41,004 bases of DNA from UBA668 sp038234785 (GTDB taxonomy: Bacteria > Actinomycetota > Acidimicrobiia > Acidimicrobiales > Ilumatobacteraceae): NCBI GenBank assembly GCA_038234785.1, contig JBBQTC010000036.1, positions 1-41,004 of the forward strand. Reading direction: 5' to 3'. Position 1 is the first letter of the stretch; each line of letters starts with the position of its first letter. A program made the translations under genes and the position numbers. Below are positions 24,320-32,080 of this stretch, piece after piece. The notes beneath the pieces are model-generated. The model did no database searches and had not been told where the DNA came from. It saw nothing but the letters and a program-made list of their open reading frames with translations.

Positions 24320-25180
24320 TCAGGACGTCGTGGAGGTGTCCACCCGGCGCAGGATCTTGGCGGCCACGACGTGGCCCTGACGAGCTGCGTCGATCGGGTC
24401 GAATCCGTTGGCGAGCGCCAGCAGGAATCCGGCGGCGAACGCATCGCCCGCGCCGGTGGAGTCGTGCACGTCGAAGACCTCGTCGGGGGCGACGGACGCT
24501 GTGGGCTGATCGGCGCGCATCACCGATGCCGGCGCGGCGCCGTGCTTCACGACGACGATCGCGCCACCGAGGCTCGCCGGCTGCAGACCGGGGCCGAGGA
24601 CATCGGCCTCGAGTTCGTTGGCGAGCACCACGTGCGGCCGGAGGGAGGCGATCTTGGCGAGCGCGACGTCGCAACCGTCGTGCTGCAGGAGCGCGGCCGA
24701 TGACGCGTCGATCGACACCCTGATCCCGAGTTCGTGCGCCCACATCGCGAGCGTGACGGAGGTCGTGGCGAGGGGCTCACCGACCAGCGAGTAGTACGGG
24801 ATGTGGAGGGTGTGCAGACCGGTCAGCCATTCGCGATCCGGATGAGCGAGGTCGGTAGCGGTCGCCCGGTCGGCGAGCATCGTCCGCTCGCCGTTGGCAT
24901 CGACGAGCACGACGATCGTGCCGGTGCGGCCGATCCAGCGAACACGAACGTCGGCGCCGGCGTCCTCGAGTTGCTGGGTGAGCCACTTGCCGGCGGGATC
25001 GTCGCCGACCTGACCGATGAAGCGGGCGTGCGCGCCGGCGTGACACGCGGCGGCGACCATGTTGGCCGCGCTGCCGCCACGTCGGCGAGTGACCACCGAT
25101 CGGGTGTCGCTGGCGACGTTGATCGGTTCGAGCAGGTGCACGACCACGTCCTCGACCAGATCGCCCACCGATCCCAACAT
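24320..25180 (-). CDS. PfkB family carbohydrate/nucleoside kinase
   Basis: This 286-residue ribokinase-like enzyme begins with LGSVGDLVEDVVVHL, then has TRRRGGSAANMVAAACHAGAHARFIGQVGDDPAG (substrate-binding Gly-Gly region). The C-terminal PfkB signature DSTGAGDAFAAGFLLAL contains the catalytic Asp and the anion hole. VVLANELEADVL matches the NxxE region, which positions magnesium. The substrate is not fixed by sequence; ribose, fructose-type sugars, adenosine or other nucleosides are all possible. The ATG at 25180 has a very good GGAGG 7 nt upstream, which lies inside the end of the GH13 relic. The stop of that relic is 3 bases away, so the two frames are translationally linked. Confidence 0.88.
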   Translation of the reverse strand: MLGSVGDLVEDVVVHLLEPINVASDTRSVVTRRRGGSAANMVAAACHAGAHARFIGQVGDDPAGKWLTQQLEDAGADVRVRWIGRTGTIVVLVDANGERTMLADRATATDLAHPDREWLTGLHTLHIPYYSLVGEPLATTSVTLAMWAHELGIRVSIDASSAALLQHDGCDVALAKIASLRPHVVLANELEADVLGPGLQPASLGGAIVVVKHGAAPASVMRADQPTASVAPDEVFDVHDSTGAGDAFAAGFLLALANGFDPIDAARQGHVVAAKILRRVDTSTTS

Positions 25181-25183
25181 CGC

Positions 25184-25642
25184 TCAACCTCCGACCGTCA
25201 TCCTGCCGCATTGCAGGAGGTGCACGTGACTCGCCTCGAGCGCGACGTAGAGCCCAGGCCGCGACGCGTCGAGCTGGAGCACCTCGGGCCACGCGGGGAA
25301 GTAGGGATCGCGACCGCAGGCGAGCACTCGCGCGCCGACCTGAAGGAAGCCGTCGGGGTCGCGCTCGAGATCGTCGGCGGTGCCCTGGACGAAGAACTCG
25401 GGATTCGAATCGACCCACGGATGGTCGGGCGCGACGTGGTTGGGCACGAGATCGAGGATCAGCCGCACGCTGCGCTGGGCCAGTGCGGCCCGGGCGATGA
25501 CCAAGCCCTCGTCGCCGCCGAGGTGCGCATCGACGTGATAGTCGCGGATGCAGTACGCCGACCCGACGACGTGGCGCAGACCGTTGAGCCACACCCACGT
25601 GAAGATCTCGTGGACGGAGGGATGCGTGGGCCAGACGTTCAT
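25184..25642 (-). pseudogene. GH13 alpha-amylase-family relic with internal and C-terminal deletions
   Basis: This 152-residue open frame is too short for any active GH13 enzyme (usually 400 residues or more). It keeps three recognisable pieces. EIFTWVWLNGL matches the very N-terminus of the family. It then jumps to YCIRDYHVDAHLGGDEGLVIAR, LILDLVPNHVAPDHPWV (conserved region I, DxxxNH) and GRDPYFPAWPEVLQLDASRPGL. The segment between the first two pieces (barrel strands 1-2 in relatives, I estimate about 40 residues) is missing. So is everything after about 130, including the catalytic Asp and Glu of regions II-IV. It is still in frame and ends 3 bases before the PfkB kinase start. I read it as a decaying gene whose remaining role may be only to couple translation. 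Confidence 0.8.
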
Positions 25643-25777
25643 CGCTGCTCGGACGATCCGTCACGGTGGTGCGGTGCGGTCGGTTGCATCGTCAGATTCT
25701 CGCGCTGACCTGGTCGATCCATCACCTCCGGTGCGTGAACGATCGCACCTCTGCCGACCTTCGGGCATACTGACTCC

Positions 25778-26005
25778 ATGGCGTCTCCACACGAGCCCGG
25801 ATCCGACGAGCCCCACATCACCGACGAGAACGAACTCGCTGCGTTCGATCTCGACGGCGACGGCAAGATCTCCATCGTCGAGGAGGAGCGCGCCCGATTG
25901 GGTGTGGTCGACGCCCGTCTCGACGAGATCGCCCACGAAGGTGGGGTCAAGGGCAAGATCGCCGAGGTCGCCCACAAGGTGCTCGACAAGCTCGACAACG
26001 ACTGA
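25778..26005 (+). CDS. Small single-EF-hand protein
   Basis: This 75-residue acidic protein has one perfect EF-hand loop, DLDGDGKISIVE (residues 24-35), with Asp at positions 1, 3 and 5, Gly at 6, Ile at 8 and Glu at 12. The C-terminal half is a charged helix (VVDARLDEIAHEGGVKGKIAEVAHKVLDKLD). No signal peptide or membrane helix is seen. A single EF-hand usually pairs with another copy, so a homodimer that binds calcium is likely. CATACT lies 6 nt before the ATG, a near match to TANNNT. It is followed 11 bases later by the YqeY-like gene on the same strand. Confidence 0.72.
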   Translation: MASPHEPGSDEPHITDENELAAFDLDGDGKISIVEEERARLGVVDARLDEIAHEGGVKGKIAEVAHKVLDKLDND

Positions 26006-26016
26006 AGGCGGCCCTC

Positions 26017-26487
26017 GTGTCCGATGAATCGGTGAAGTCCCAGATGCAGGTCGCCCTCACTGCCGCGATGCGCGCCCGCGACGAGGTCGTGCTCTCCGCG
26101 CTGCGCCAGGCCTTGTCCGAGGTGGCGGTGGCGGAGACGGCCGGTGCCGAGGTGACCGTGCTGTCCGACGAGCAGGTGCTCGCGGTCCTGGCGGGTGAGG
26201 TGCGCAAGCATCACGAGACGGCCGACGCGTTCGTCACGGCCGGTCGACCGGAGAAGGTCGAGCGTGAGCGTGCCGAGGCCGCCGTTCTCGAGGCCTATCT
26301 CCCCAAGGCGCTCGGCGCCGACGAGTTGCAGGCCATCATCGCCGAGGAGATCGCCGCCGCGGCGGCCGACGGCGCCACCGGCATGAAGGCGATGGGTCGC
26401 GTCGTGTCAGCGGTGCGTGCGAAGGCCGGCCCGACTGCCGACGGCGGTTCGATCGCCGCACAGGTGAAGTCCGCGCTCAGCGCCTGA
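26017..26487 (+). CDS. GatB/YqeY domain protein
   Basis: This 156-residue protein starts at a GTG (VSDESVKSQMQVALTAAMRARDEVVLSALRQALSEV). The family shows two helical parts. The first has LSDEQVLAVLAGEVRKHHETADAF. The second has AEAAVLEAYLPKALGADELQAIIAEEIAAA and GATGMKAMGRVVSAVRAKAG, which resembles the tail domain of GatB. In tRNA-dependent amidotransferases that tail contacts tRNA, and stand-alone YqeY proteins are thought to bind tRNA. The precise job is not known. It lies downstream of the EF-hand gene in a likely operon and converges on the acyl-CoA dehydrogenase gene. Confidence 0.9.
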   Translation: MSDESVKSQMQVALTAAMRARDEVVLSALRQALSEVAVAETAGAEVTVLSDEQVLAVLAGEVRKHHETADAFVTAGRPEKVERERAEAAVLEAYLPKALGADELQAIIAEEIAAAAADGATGMKAMGRVVSAVRAKAGPTADGGSIAAQVKSALSA

Positions 26488-26547
26488 GGCGCGTGATCGG
26501 GTGCGGTAGGTCGACGTGTCGCCGTCCGTCACCCATCGCCTCGTTCT

Positions 26548-26587
26548 CGTGAGTACCAGAACGTGAATTCGCATTCTGGTACTCACG
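26548..26587. repeat. 40-base near-perfect palindrome between convergent genes
   Basis: CGTGAGTACCAGAA (26548-26561) is the exact reverse complement of TTCTGGTACTCACG (26574-26587). The 12-base centre contains GAATTC and is itself almost symmetric, with only two mismatched positions over all 40 bases, one of which could pair as G-U. It sits between the ends of the YqeY-like and acyl-CoA dehydrogenase genes. Neither side has a T-tract, so it differs from a standard terminator. It could still end or stabilise both transcripts, or be a mobile-element or REP-like sequence. Confidence 0.8.
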
Positions 26588-26631
26588 AAAAGCGCGGGAG
26601 CTCGCGGCGGATCGAGGTGCGCGGCGCCTGA

Positions 26632-27885
26632 TCAGTTGCCGAAGTCCCAGCCCTCGCCCTTCGAGTACTGACCGAGGACGTTCTTGGCGATGAGGATCTT
26701 GTGCACCTCGTCCGGACCGTCGGCGATGCGGAGGGTGCGGGCGCCCTGGTACATGCCCCACAGCGGCAGGTCGTTGCTGACGCCCGCCGCGCCCCAGATC
26801 TGGATCGCCCGATCGACGACACGGGTGTACGCGTTCGGCACGTAGACCTTGATCGCCGAGATGTCGGTGCGAGCGGCCTGCAATCCCTGGTCGATCTTCT
26901 CCGCAGCGTGGATCGTGAACAGGCGCGACGTCTGGATGTCGATGTAGCTGTCGGCGATGGCACCCTGGGTGAACTGCTTGTCGGCGAGCACCCCGCCGTG
27001 CACCTCGCGGCTCGCGGCCCGCTCGACCATCATGTCGAACGCACGCCACATCTGGCCGATGCTGTTCATGCAGTGGAAGATGCGTCCGGCGCCGAGGCGG
27101 TCCTGCGCCGCCTGATGGCCCTCGCCGACGCGACCGAGCGCGTTGGTGACCGGCACCCGGACGTTCTCGTACTTCACCTCGCAGTGATCGCTCTCACGAC
27201 GCCCCCACACGCCGATGCCGCGGACGATGTTCACGCCCTTGGTCGCCGTCGGCACGATGATCTGCACCATCGGTCCGCTGCGCGGGTCCGTGCTGTCCTT
27301 GTCCTGGACGCGGCACATCACGATGAAGAAGTCGGCGTCGATCCCGTTCGACGTGAACCACTTGTGACCGTTGATCACGAAGTCGTCGCCGTCGACCACG
27401 GCGGACGTGGTGATCGAGCGAGGGTCGCTTCCCGGGTTCATCGGCTCGGTCATCGAGAAGCCGGACTCCATGGTGCCGTCGATGAGCGGGAGCAGCCAGT
27501 CCTGCTTCTGTTGCTCGGTGCCGTACTTGACCAGGATCGACTGGTTGCCCGAGTTCGGCGCGACGACACCGAACAACGAGGCCGCGCCGATCGCATACGC
27601 GAGCACTTCGTTCATGTAGGCGTGGGCGAGGAAGTCGAGACCCATCCCGCCGTACTCCTTGGGAAGGTGCGGCGCCCACAGCCCCGCCTGCTTGACCTTC
27701 TCCTTGATCGCTGCCCGAAGCTCGAGGACCTCGGTGCGGTCGTGGAACGACCCGCCCTCGCGGCGCTCGGCCCACAGGCGACGCTCGTTGGGGATGATGT
27801 CGTTGTTGACGATCTCGGCGGTGCGCATGCGGATGTCGTTGATCCGGTCATCGAGCGTGGGCACGGGCTTGCAGTTCATGGCCAT
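26632..27885 (-). CDS. Acyl-CoA dehydrogenase family protein
   Basis: This 417-residue flavoprotein dehydrogenase is read from ATG 27885; a second ATG follows 6 bases on. The N-terminal helical domain has LWAPHLPKEYGGMGLDFLAHA. The FAD/substrate middle domain has GFSMTEPMNPGSDPRSITTSA and INGHKWFTSNGIDADFFIVM. The C-terminal helical domain has LGAGRIFHCMNSIGQMWRAFDMMVERA and ends with GAAGVSNDLPLWGMYQGARTLRIADGPDEVHK, the FAD-binding and catalytic segment. The likely reaction is the first oxidation of fatty acyl-CoA beta-oxidation or a related acyl-CoA. No other beta-oxidation genes lie beside it. TACGGT (27892-27897) lies 6 nt before the ATG, a leaderless-type promoter. Confidence 0.92.
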   Translation of the reverse strand: MAMNCKPVPTLDDRINDIRMRTAEIVNNDIIPNERRLWAERREGGSFHDRTEVLELRAAIKEKVKQAGLWAPHLPKEYGGMGLDFLAHAYMNEVLAYAIGAASLFGVVAPNSGNQSILVKYGTEQQKQDWLLPLIDGTMESGFSMTEPMNPGSDPRSITTSAVVDGDDFVINGHKWFTSNGIDADFFIVMCRVQDKDSTDPRSGPMVQIIVPTATKGVNIVRGIGVWGRRESDHCEVKYENVRVPVTNALGRVGEGHQAAQDRLGAGRIFHCMNSIGQMWRAFDMMVERAASREVHGGVLADKQFTQGAIADSYIDIQTSRLFTIHAAEKIDQGLQAARTDISAIKVYVPNAYTRVVDRAIQIWGAAGVSNDLPLWGMYQGARTLRIADGPDEVHKILIAKNVLGQYSKGEGWDFGN

Positions 27886-27891
27886 GCGCGA

Positions 27892-27897
27892 ACCGTA
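27892..27897 (-). promoter_or_regulatory. Probable leaderless -10 element (TACGGT)
   Basis: On the minus strand TACGGT lies 6 nt before the ATG of the acyl-CoA dehydrogenase gene. It is the same hexamer as the one before the first DinB gene. Confidence 0.5.
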
Positions 27898-27947
27898 TGC
27901 CCATCGGGGTGTGCGATTCGTGGTCGAACGGTCCGCGCGCCGGTGGC

Positions 27948-30101
27948 TCAGCGAGGGAACAGCGCCGCGTCCAGCAGCGGCTGCAACCAGATCGCGCCGG
28001 TGGTGGAGAGGTGGTTCACGTCGCGGTAGAGCAGGATGTCGCCGAGGATCACCGGGCATGCCTCGGGCGTGCACAACCAGTCGCTCGTGTCGACGAATCG
28101 GGCGCCGTTGGCATCGGCCACCGACTGTTCGGTGGCGATGCGACCGGGTTCGACGGCCCGCTCTCGACGGTTGACGCAGCTGGTCGCGCTCGTCAGGTGT
28201 TGCGACAGGCATGTCGCCGGCACCGAGGCTGCGCCGGGGTTGTCGCCGAGGATCACGAGGTCGGAGGTGTAGGGGGTGATGCGCGCGACGGTGGCCTGCA
28301 GACCCTGTTGCCACTCCTCGTCGCTGTTCGGGTAGTACGCCGACGCCGACATCACCACCATGTCGGGCCGCAGCTCGGCGATGTGCTGCATCACCGAATC
28401 ACGCCACTGCGGGCACGTGCGGGCGAGCGTGTTGGTGGGGATCGACACGGCGGCCGTCGGGCAGCCGCCCTTGGTGAACACCATCAGTCGCGCGCCGCGC
28501 GCAATGGCGATCGCCTCCAGCGCGGGGAACCAGTGGGCTGCGTGCGAGTCGCCGTAGAGCACGATCGTGGAGGAGCCTCCCGCCACGCCGTACTCGCAGT
28601 TCTTCACCTTCGCGTCGACGCCGATGGCGACGCATCCATCCGGGTACAACTGCGCCTTGTCGTCGAACGCCTTCGCCAGCGACGGCTTCAGGTTCGACGG
28701 CACGGCGTCGGTCCGCAACCCCTGCTCGAGCACCAACTGATTTGCGACGATCAAACCGGCGAGGTCGAGCGGACCAGCGGGCGCGGTGACGACGGGTGTC
28801 GAGGCCGACGGATCGACAGTGCCAGGCACCGTGGGTGAGGTGACCGGCACGAGCGACGGCGCAGCCGCGGCCTCCCCGCCGTCCAACGTCGGCAACATCG
28901 CCCATGCCAGCGTGCCGGCGAGCAGCACGACCGCGGCGAGCGCTGCGCCGAGGGTGAGGCCGCGCTTTGGGTGCGCGGCGAGAACGGGCGACCGGCGGAC
29001 CGGGTCCTCCACGAGTCGCAGCGACAGGCTGGCCAGTCCCACCGACTCGGCGATGAGGAGCAGACGCGACCATCCGCTGAGCGGTCCCCACGCCGCTTCG
29101 GCGAGCACGAGCACGGGCCAGTGCCAGAGGTAGATCGCATACGAGTGGCGACCGATCCACTGCAGCGGTCGGCGGTTCAGCACGATCGACGGAGCGAAGG
29201 CATGCGCTCCCGCGCCGCCGGCGACGATGACCAGCACCGTCCCCAGCACCGGCAGCAGCGCGGCGGTGCCGGGGAACGCGACCGACTCGTCGAACCGAAT
29301 CGTCGCGACTCCGATCGCGGCGATCCCGATCCATCCAGCGACGGCCCGGGCGGCCGCCGGGAAACGCAGGAGGGCAGGGCCGGCGATGGCGAGCAGCGCC
29401 CCGGCGATGAGCTCGTACATCCGCGCCGGAAGGAGATAGAACGCCCACGTCGGCCGGTTGGCGGTCATCCACACCGACGCGATGATCGAGGCGATGCCGA
29501 GGCCGCTCAACACGAGCCCGAGCAGCCGACGGAACTCGCGGGGGCGACGGGTGATCAGCAGCATCAGCGCCGGCCACACGAAGTAGAACTGCTCCTCGAC
29601 GGCGAGCGACCAGAAGTGCAGAAGTGGCGACGGGCTGAGCGCGCCGAGCTGCGCGCCGAAGTAGTCGCCGAGCTGGCTGGCGAAGCGGAAGTTGACGACG
29701 AACGTCGCAGTGGCGAGCGCATCGAGCGCGAGCGATCGCTGCTGCAACGGCGCCAACGCCCAGTGACCGACGATCAACGTGACGACGACGACGAGCGCGG
29801 ATGCGGGCAGCAGCCGTCGCGCTCGGCGTGCCCAGAACGCTGGCAGCGAGATGGTGCCGCTGCCGGCGAGCTCCTTCAGCAACAGCCGGGTGATGAGGAA
29901 CCCGGAGAGGACGAAGAAGACGTCGACGCCGACGAATCCGCCCGTGAACGAGGCGACCTTCGCATGGAACAGCACCACCACGATCACCGCGACGGCTCGG
30001 AGTCCCTCGACGTCCGGGCGGAAGTCGTCGACGATGGTGCCCTCGAGGGAGCGTCGGACCGTCAGACGCCGCCGCTCGACGTCAGAACCCTGCGCCTCCA
30101 T
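27948..30101 (-). CDS. Membrane acyltransferase (OafA/YrhL type) with C-terminal SGNH domain
   Basis: This 717-residue protein is read from ATG 30101. The N-terminal two-thirds is an acyltransferase-3 domain of about ten helices. It begins DFRPDVEGLRAVAVIVVVLFHAK, has FVGVDVFFVLSGFLITRLLL, and carries LLHFWSLAVEEQFYFVWPALML, a family signature. A Ser/Pro/Thr-rich linker follows one last helix. An extracytoplasmic SGNH domain follows with LYGDSHAAHWFPALE (nucleophile Ser in GDSHA) and the C-terminal DVNHLSTTG, where Asp-x-x-His completes the triad. Such proteins transfer acetyl or other acyl groups to surface polysaccharide or peptidoglycan. The target here is unknown. TACACT (30110-30115) lies 8 nt before the ATG, a leaderless-type promoter. 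Confidence 0.92.
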   Translation of the reverse strand: MEAQGSDVERRRLTVRRSLEGTIVDDFRPDVEGLRAVAVIVVVLFHAKVASFTGGFVGVDVFFVLSGFLITRLLLKELAGSGTISLPAFWARRARRLLPASALVVVVTLIVGHWALAPLQQRSLALDALATATFVVNFRFASQLGDYFGAQLGALSPSPLLHFWSLAVEEQFYFVWPALMLLITRRPREFRRLLGLVLSGLGIASIIASVWMTANRPTWAFYLLPARMYELIAGALLAIAGPALLRFPAAARAVAGWIGIAAIGVATIRFDESVAFPGTAALLPVLGTVLVIVAGGAGAHAFAPSIVLNRRPLQWIGRHSYAIYLWHWPVLVLAEAAWGPLSGWSRLLLIAESVGLASLSLRLVEDPVRRSPVLAAHPKRGLTLGAALAAVVLLAGTLAWAMLPTLDGGEAAAAPSLVPVTSPTVPGTVDPSASTPVVTAPAGPLDLAGLIVANQLVLEQGLRTDAVPSNLKPSLAKAFDDKAQLYPDGCVAIGVDAKVKNCEYGVAGGSSTIVLYGDSHAAHWFPALEAIAIARGARLMVFTKGGCPTAAVSIPTNTLARTCPQWRDSVMQHIAELRPDMVVMSASAYYPNSDEEWQQGLQATVARITPYTSDLVILGDNPGAASVPATCLSQHLTSATSCVNRRERAVEPGRIATEQSVADANGARFVDTSDWLCTPEACPVILGDILLYRDVNHLSTTGAIWLQPLLDAALFPR

Positions 30102-30109
30102 CGACGGCG

Positions 30110-30115
30110 AGTGTA
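30110..30115 (-). promoter_or_regulatory. Probable leaderless -10 element (TACACT)
   Basis: On the minus strand TACACT lies 8 nt before the acyltransferase ATG at 30101 and matches TANNNT. It supports this start over the longer open frame to 30200. Confidence 0.5.
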
Positions 30116-30130
30116 CGACAGCGCTGCTTT

Positions 30131-30436
30131 CTACGGATGGCTCGGTGCAGGTGGCGCGCCGTCGACTTCGAACGCCACCTCGTCGGAGTAGCACCACCAC
30201 CAGTTCTCGCCCGGCTCGTAGGAGCGGATGATGGGGTGGTCGTGGTGTTGGTTCCAGTGTGCGGTGGCGTGCCGATTCGGCGAGCTGTCACAGCAGCCGA
30301 CGTGACCGCAGCGCATGCACATGCGCAGGTGGAGCCATCGGCCACCGGTGCGCAGGCAGTCCTCGCACCCATCGCTGGACGGTTCGACCACTTCGATGGT
30401 CGACAGATGGGTGCAACTGATCTCGGGGTTGCTCAT
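30131..30436 (-). CDS. UBP-type zinc-finger protein
   Basis: This 101-residue protein is essentially one zf-UBP domain. From ATG 30436 it reads CTHLSTIEVVEPSSDGCEDC, then LHLRMCMRCGHVGCCDSSPN, HATAHWNQHHDHPIIRSYEP and GENWWWCYSDE. The Cys/His set is complete for binding three zinc ions. In eukaryotes this domain binds the free C-terminus of ubiquitin. Free-standing bacterial members are widespread in actinobacteria and their partner is unknown. The start at 30472 would add 12 residues without family support. It lies 29 bases upstream of the acyltransferase gene on the same strand, but that gene has its own promoter. Confidence 0.88.
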   Translation of the reverse strand: MSNPEISCTHLSTIEVVEPSSDGCEDCLRTGGRWLHLRMCMRCGHVGCCDSSPNRHATAHWNQHHDHPIIRSYEPGENWWWCYSDEVAFEVDGAPPAPSHP

Positions 30437-30542
30437 CCCGGAAATCCTGCCAGACAGGATCCGCGCCGTCATCCGAGCCCGTCGTGTTCCGTCCCCCGAC
30501 TCACGGTGATGTGACCGATCGCGGGTCCGGCGCGTCTACATG

Positions 30543-30561
30543 TCGACGGCCCCACCGTCGA
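30543..30561 (+). other. Small hairpin in the leader of the DUF2892 gene
   Basis: TCGACGG-CCCCA-CCGTCGA is a perfect 7-bp stem with a 5-nt loop, 21 bases before the ATG at 30583. It could affect mRNA stability. It matches no riboswitch class that I recognise. Confidence 0.3.
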
Positions 30562-30582
30562 AGTCGAACAAGGAGATCCACT

Positions 30583-30807
30583 ATGTCGTTCGCTCGTTTC
30601 ATGGCCACCCCCACCGGGCGTGGCATTCGCGTCGTTGCTGGACTCGTGATGATTGTCGCCGGCCTGATCATCGGCTCCGCCGGTGGGTACGTACTGGCCG
30701 TCGTCGGAGTGGTTCCGCTCCTGGCCGGCGCGTTCAACGTGTGCATGATCGCGCCGGTGCTGAAGGCTCCGTTCAGTGGCAAGAACGCATTGTCGAACCG
30801 TCCCTGA
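30583..30807 (+). CDS. Small DUF2892-like membrane protein
   Basis: This 74-residue protein has two hydrophobic helices (GIRVVAGLVMIVAGLIIGSAGG and YVLAVVGVVPLLAGAFNVCMIAPV), the pattern of DUF2892 (YgaP transmembrane region). It includes the conserved Asn-x-Cys in the second helix. In YgaP the domain accompanies a rhodanese, while stand-alone copies are common and of unknown function. The start is supported by a strong AAGGAG 7 nt before the ATG. The leader also holds a small hairpin. It is followed 35 bases later by the sigma factor gene, possibly in one transcript. Confidence 0.75.
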   Translation: MSFARFMATPTGRGIRVVAGLVMIVAGLIIGSAGGYVLAVVGVVPLLAGAFNVCMIAPVLKAPFSGKNALSNRP

Positions 30808-30842
30808 GGGCTCGGATCGCCCCAGCGGGCAGACTGGACGGC

Positions 30843-31370
30843 GTGACCACTGCTGATCGGCCCGCTCCGACAGCGCCACTCGCATGGCTCGTGGAGTTGT
30901 TCCAGGCGAACGCCGACGCTGCCTTCAACGTCGCCTATCGCCTCGTCTGGAACCGGGCCGACGCCGAGGATGTCGTCCAGAGTTCCTTCGTCAAGGCCGC
31001 CCGCGGCCTCGGCCAGCTTCGTGACCCCGACAAGGCGCGGAGCTGGCTGTTGAGCATCACCTATCGAGAAGCCCTCGCGGTACTGCGCACTCACCGCGAC
31101 ATCGCGACCGACCCGGCCGTCCTGCGCGACACAGTCGGAGTGGGCCCCGGGCCAGAGGATCTGGCGGTGCAGCAGGAATTGGCCGTGATGATCCAGGCCG
31201 CGATCGACGGGCTCCCGACGACGTTGCGGACCGCGTTCGTGCTCCGCGATGTCGAGGAGGTGCCGATGGCGAACGTTGCCGAGATCCTCGGCATCGGGAT
31301 CTCGGCGGCGAAGATGCGTGTCGCTCGGGCCCGCGAGGTGCTCAGGATCACACTGATGGGAAGGACCTGA
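30843..31370 (+). CDS. ECF-type RNA polymerase sigma factor
   Basis: This 175-residue protein starts at GTG 30843. Region 2 (about 15-80) has LVELFQANADAAFNVAYRLVWNRADAEDVVQSSFVKAARGL, with the DAED(V/L)VQ motif that contacts core RNA polymerase. LRDPDKARSWLLSITYREALAVLR follows. Region 4 (about 110-170) has AAIDGLPTTLRTAFVLRDVEEVPMANVAEILGIGISAAKMRVARARE, a helix-turn-helix for the -35 element. The two-region layout without extra domains is an ECF sigma factor. It is followed at once by a ZAS anti-sigma gene. No matching conserved promoter can be assigned by eye. Confidence 0.9.
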   Translation: MTTADRPAPTAPLAWLVELFQANADAAFNVAYRLVWNRADAEDVVQSSFVKAARGLGQLRDPDKARSWLLSITYREALAVLRTHRDIATDPAVLRDTVGVGPGPEDLAVQQELAVMIQAAIDGLPTTLRTAFVLRDVEEVPMANVAEILGIGISAAKMRVARAREVLRITLMGRT

Positions 31371-31371
31371 C

Positions 31372-31620
31372 ATGGATTGCGCAGAACTGGAATCGAACCT
31401 GACCGACTTCCTCGACGGTGTCCTCGATAGCGCATCGGAGGCTGCCGCCATCGAGCACCTGGCCACCTGTGCGCAGTGTGCCGCCGTCCTCGGGCAGACC
31501 CGATCGGTCATCAGCCTCGCCAACCAGCACGGTCGCGTCACGTTGACCACCGATGAGCGCGCCCAACTCCTCCGACGAATCCTCGCCGATGACAACCTCC
31601 ACCACCTCCGCAATCTCTGA
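31372..31620 (+). CDS. Zinc-binding (ZAS) anti-sigma factor
   Basis: This 82-residue protein has the ZAS motif His29-x3-Cys33-x2-Cys36 in IEHLATCAQCAAVLG, preceded by the usual first helix (CAELESNLTDFLDGVLDSASEAAA). It would bind the ECF sigma factor made from the gene one base upstream and release it on a redox or metal signal. It has no membrane helix, so it should be a soluble sensor like RsrA. The C-terminus (DNLHHLRNL) has an extra pair of His. The start ATG is fixed by the sigma stop codon immediately before it. Confidence 0.85.
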   Translation: MDCAELESNLTDFLDGVLDSASEAAAIEHLATCAQCAAVLGQTRSVISLANQHGRVTLTTDERAQLLRRILADDNLHHLRNL

Positions 31621-31640
31621 CAGCGCGCTTTTCTCCTCGT

Positions 31641-31961
31641 GTGGGGGAGCCTTTGGTGGTCGGCGGCGCCGCCTTCGGTGCGGTGAGGCGGATGTGCCCC
31701 GGCTTCGTCGGGCTCGCCCTCGCACTGGCGGTACTTCGCATCGGACTGTACGGATTGCAGCTGACGCGGCTGGCCCGCCGCAGCGGACCGCTCGGGTCCG
31801 CGGCCGCGTCGGGTCTCTGGTCCTGCTCGCAGCCACCCTGGGCTACCGCGCGGCCGCGACCCCTCGTGCCCGGGTTGATCGGCAGAGCGGCGACCGTCGC
31901 CCTTCGCAGCCGACTCCCCGCCGATCCCTCCACCGCGTCAGCCACACCCGCGACCCGTTGA
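31641..31961 (+). CDS. Doubtful hypothetical with one membrane helix
   Basis: A GTG-started frame of 106 residues contains one credible membrane helix (FVGLALALAVLRIGLYGLQL). Its C-terminal half looks like arbitrary high-GC reading (SCSQPPWATARPRPLVPG). Other frames here are also open over similar lengths and no family is recognisable. It might be a decayed membrane gene of the sigma operon. The rest of the 520-base gap 31621-32140 shows no gene, only the inverted repeat at 32028-32080. Confidence 0.22.
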   Translation: MGEPLVVGGAAFGAVRRMCPGFVGLALALAVLRIGLYGLQLTRLARRSGPLGSAAASGLWSCSQPPWATARPRPLVPGLIGRAATVALRSRLPADPSTASATPATR

Positions 31962-32027
31962 CGCGCCCCCTCCGGCGGTTCGTGGGCGTCGATCCTCAGG
32001 CATTCGGCCCGCAGGTGCCGCTCTCGG

Positions 32028-32080
32028 CGTTCATGTCATGTCGTGAGGCAGGAATTCCACCACCGGCGATGACATGAACG
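32028..32080. repeat. 12-bp inverted repeat upstream of the large lipoprotein gene
   Basis: CGTTCATGTCAT (32028-32039) is the exact reverse complement of ATGACATGAACG (32069-32080), with a 29-base spacer. It lies about 60 bases before the ATG at 32141. Such a widely spaced dyad can bind a regulator or form a leader hairpin. No match to a known operator is claimed. Confidence 0.6.

Noticed and set aside
20880..24743. Long minus-strand frames opposite the GGDEF-EAL and zinc-ribbon genes
   Set aside because: They are rich in Arg/Asp/Gln with no domains, while the plus strand has clear families.
28971..30191. Plus-strand frame of 406 codons
   Set aside because: It is antisense to the acyltransferase-SGNH gene and compositionally biased (Glu/Arg/Asp).
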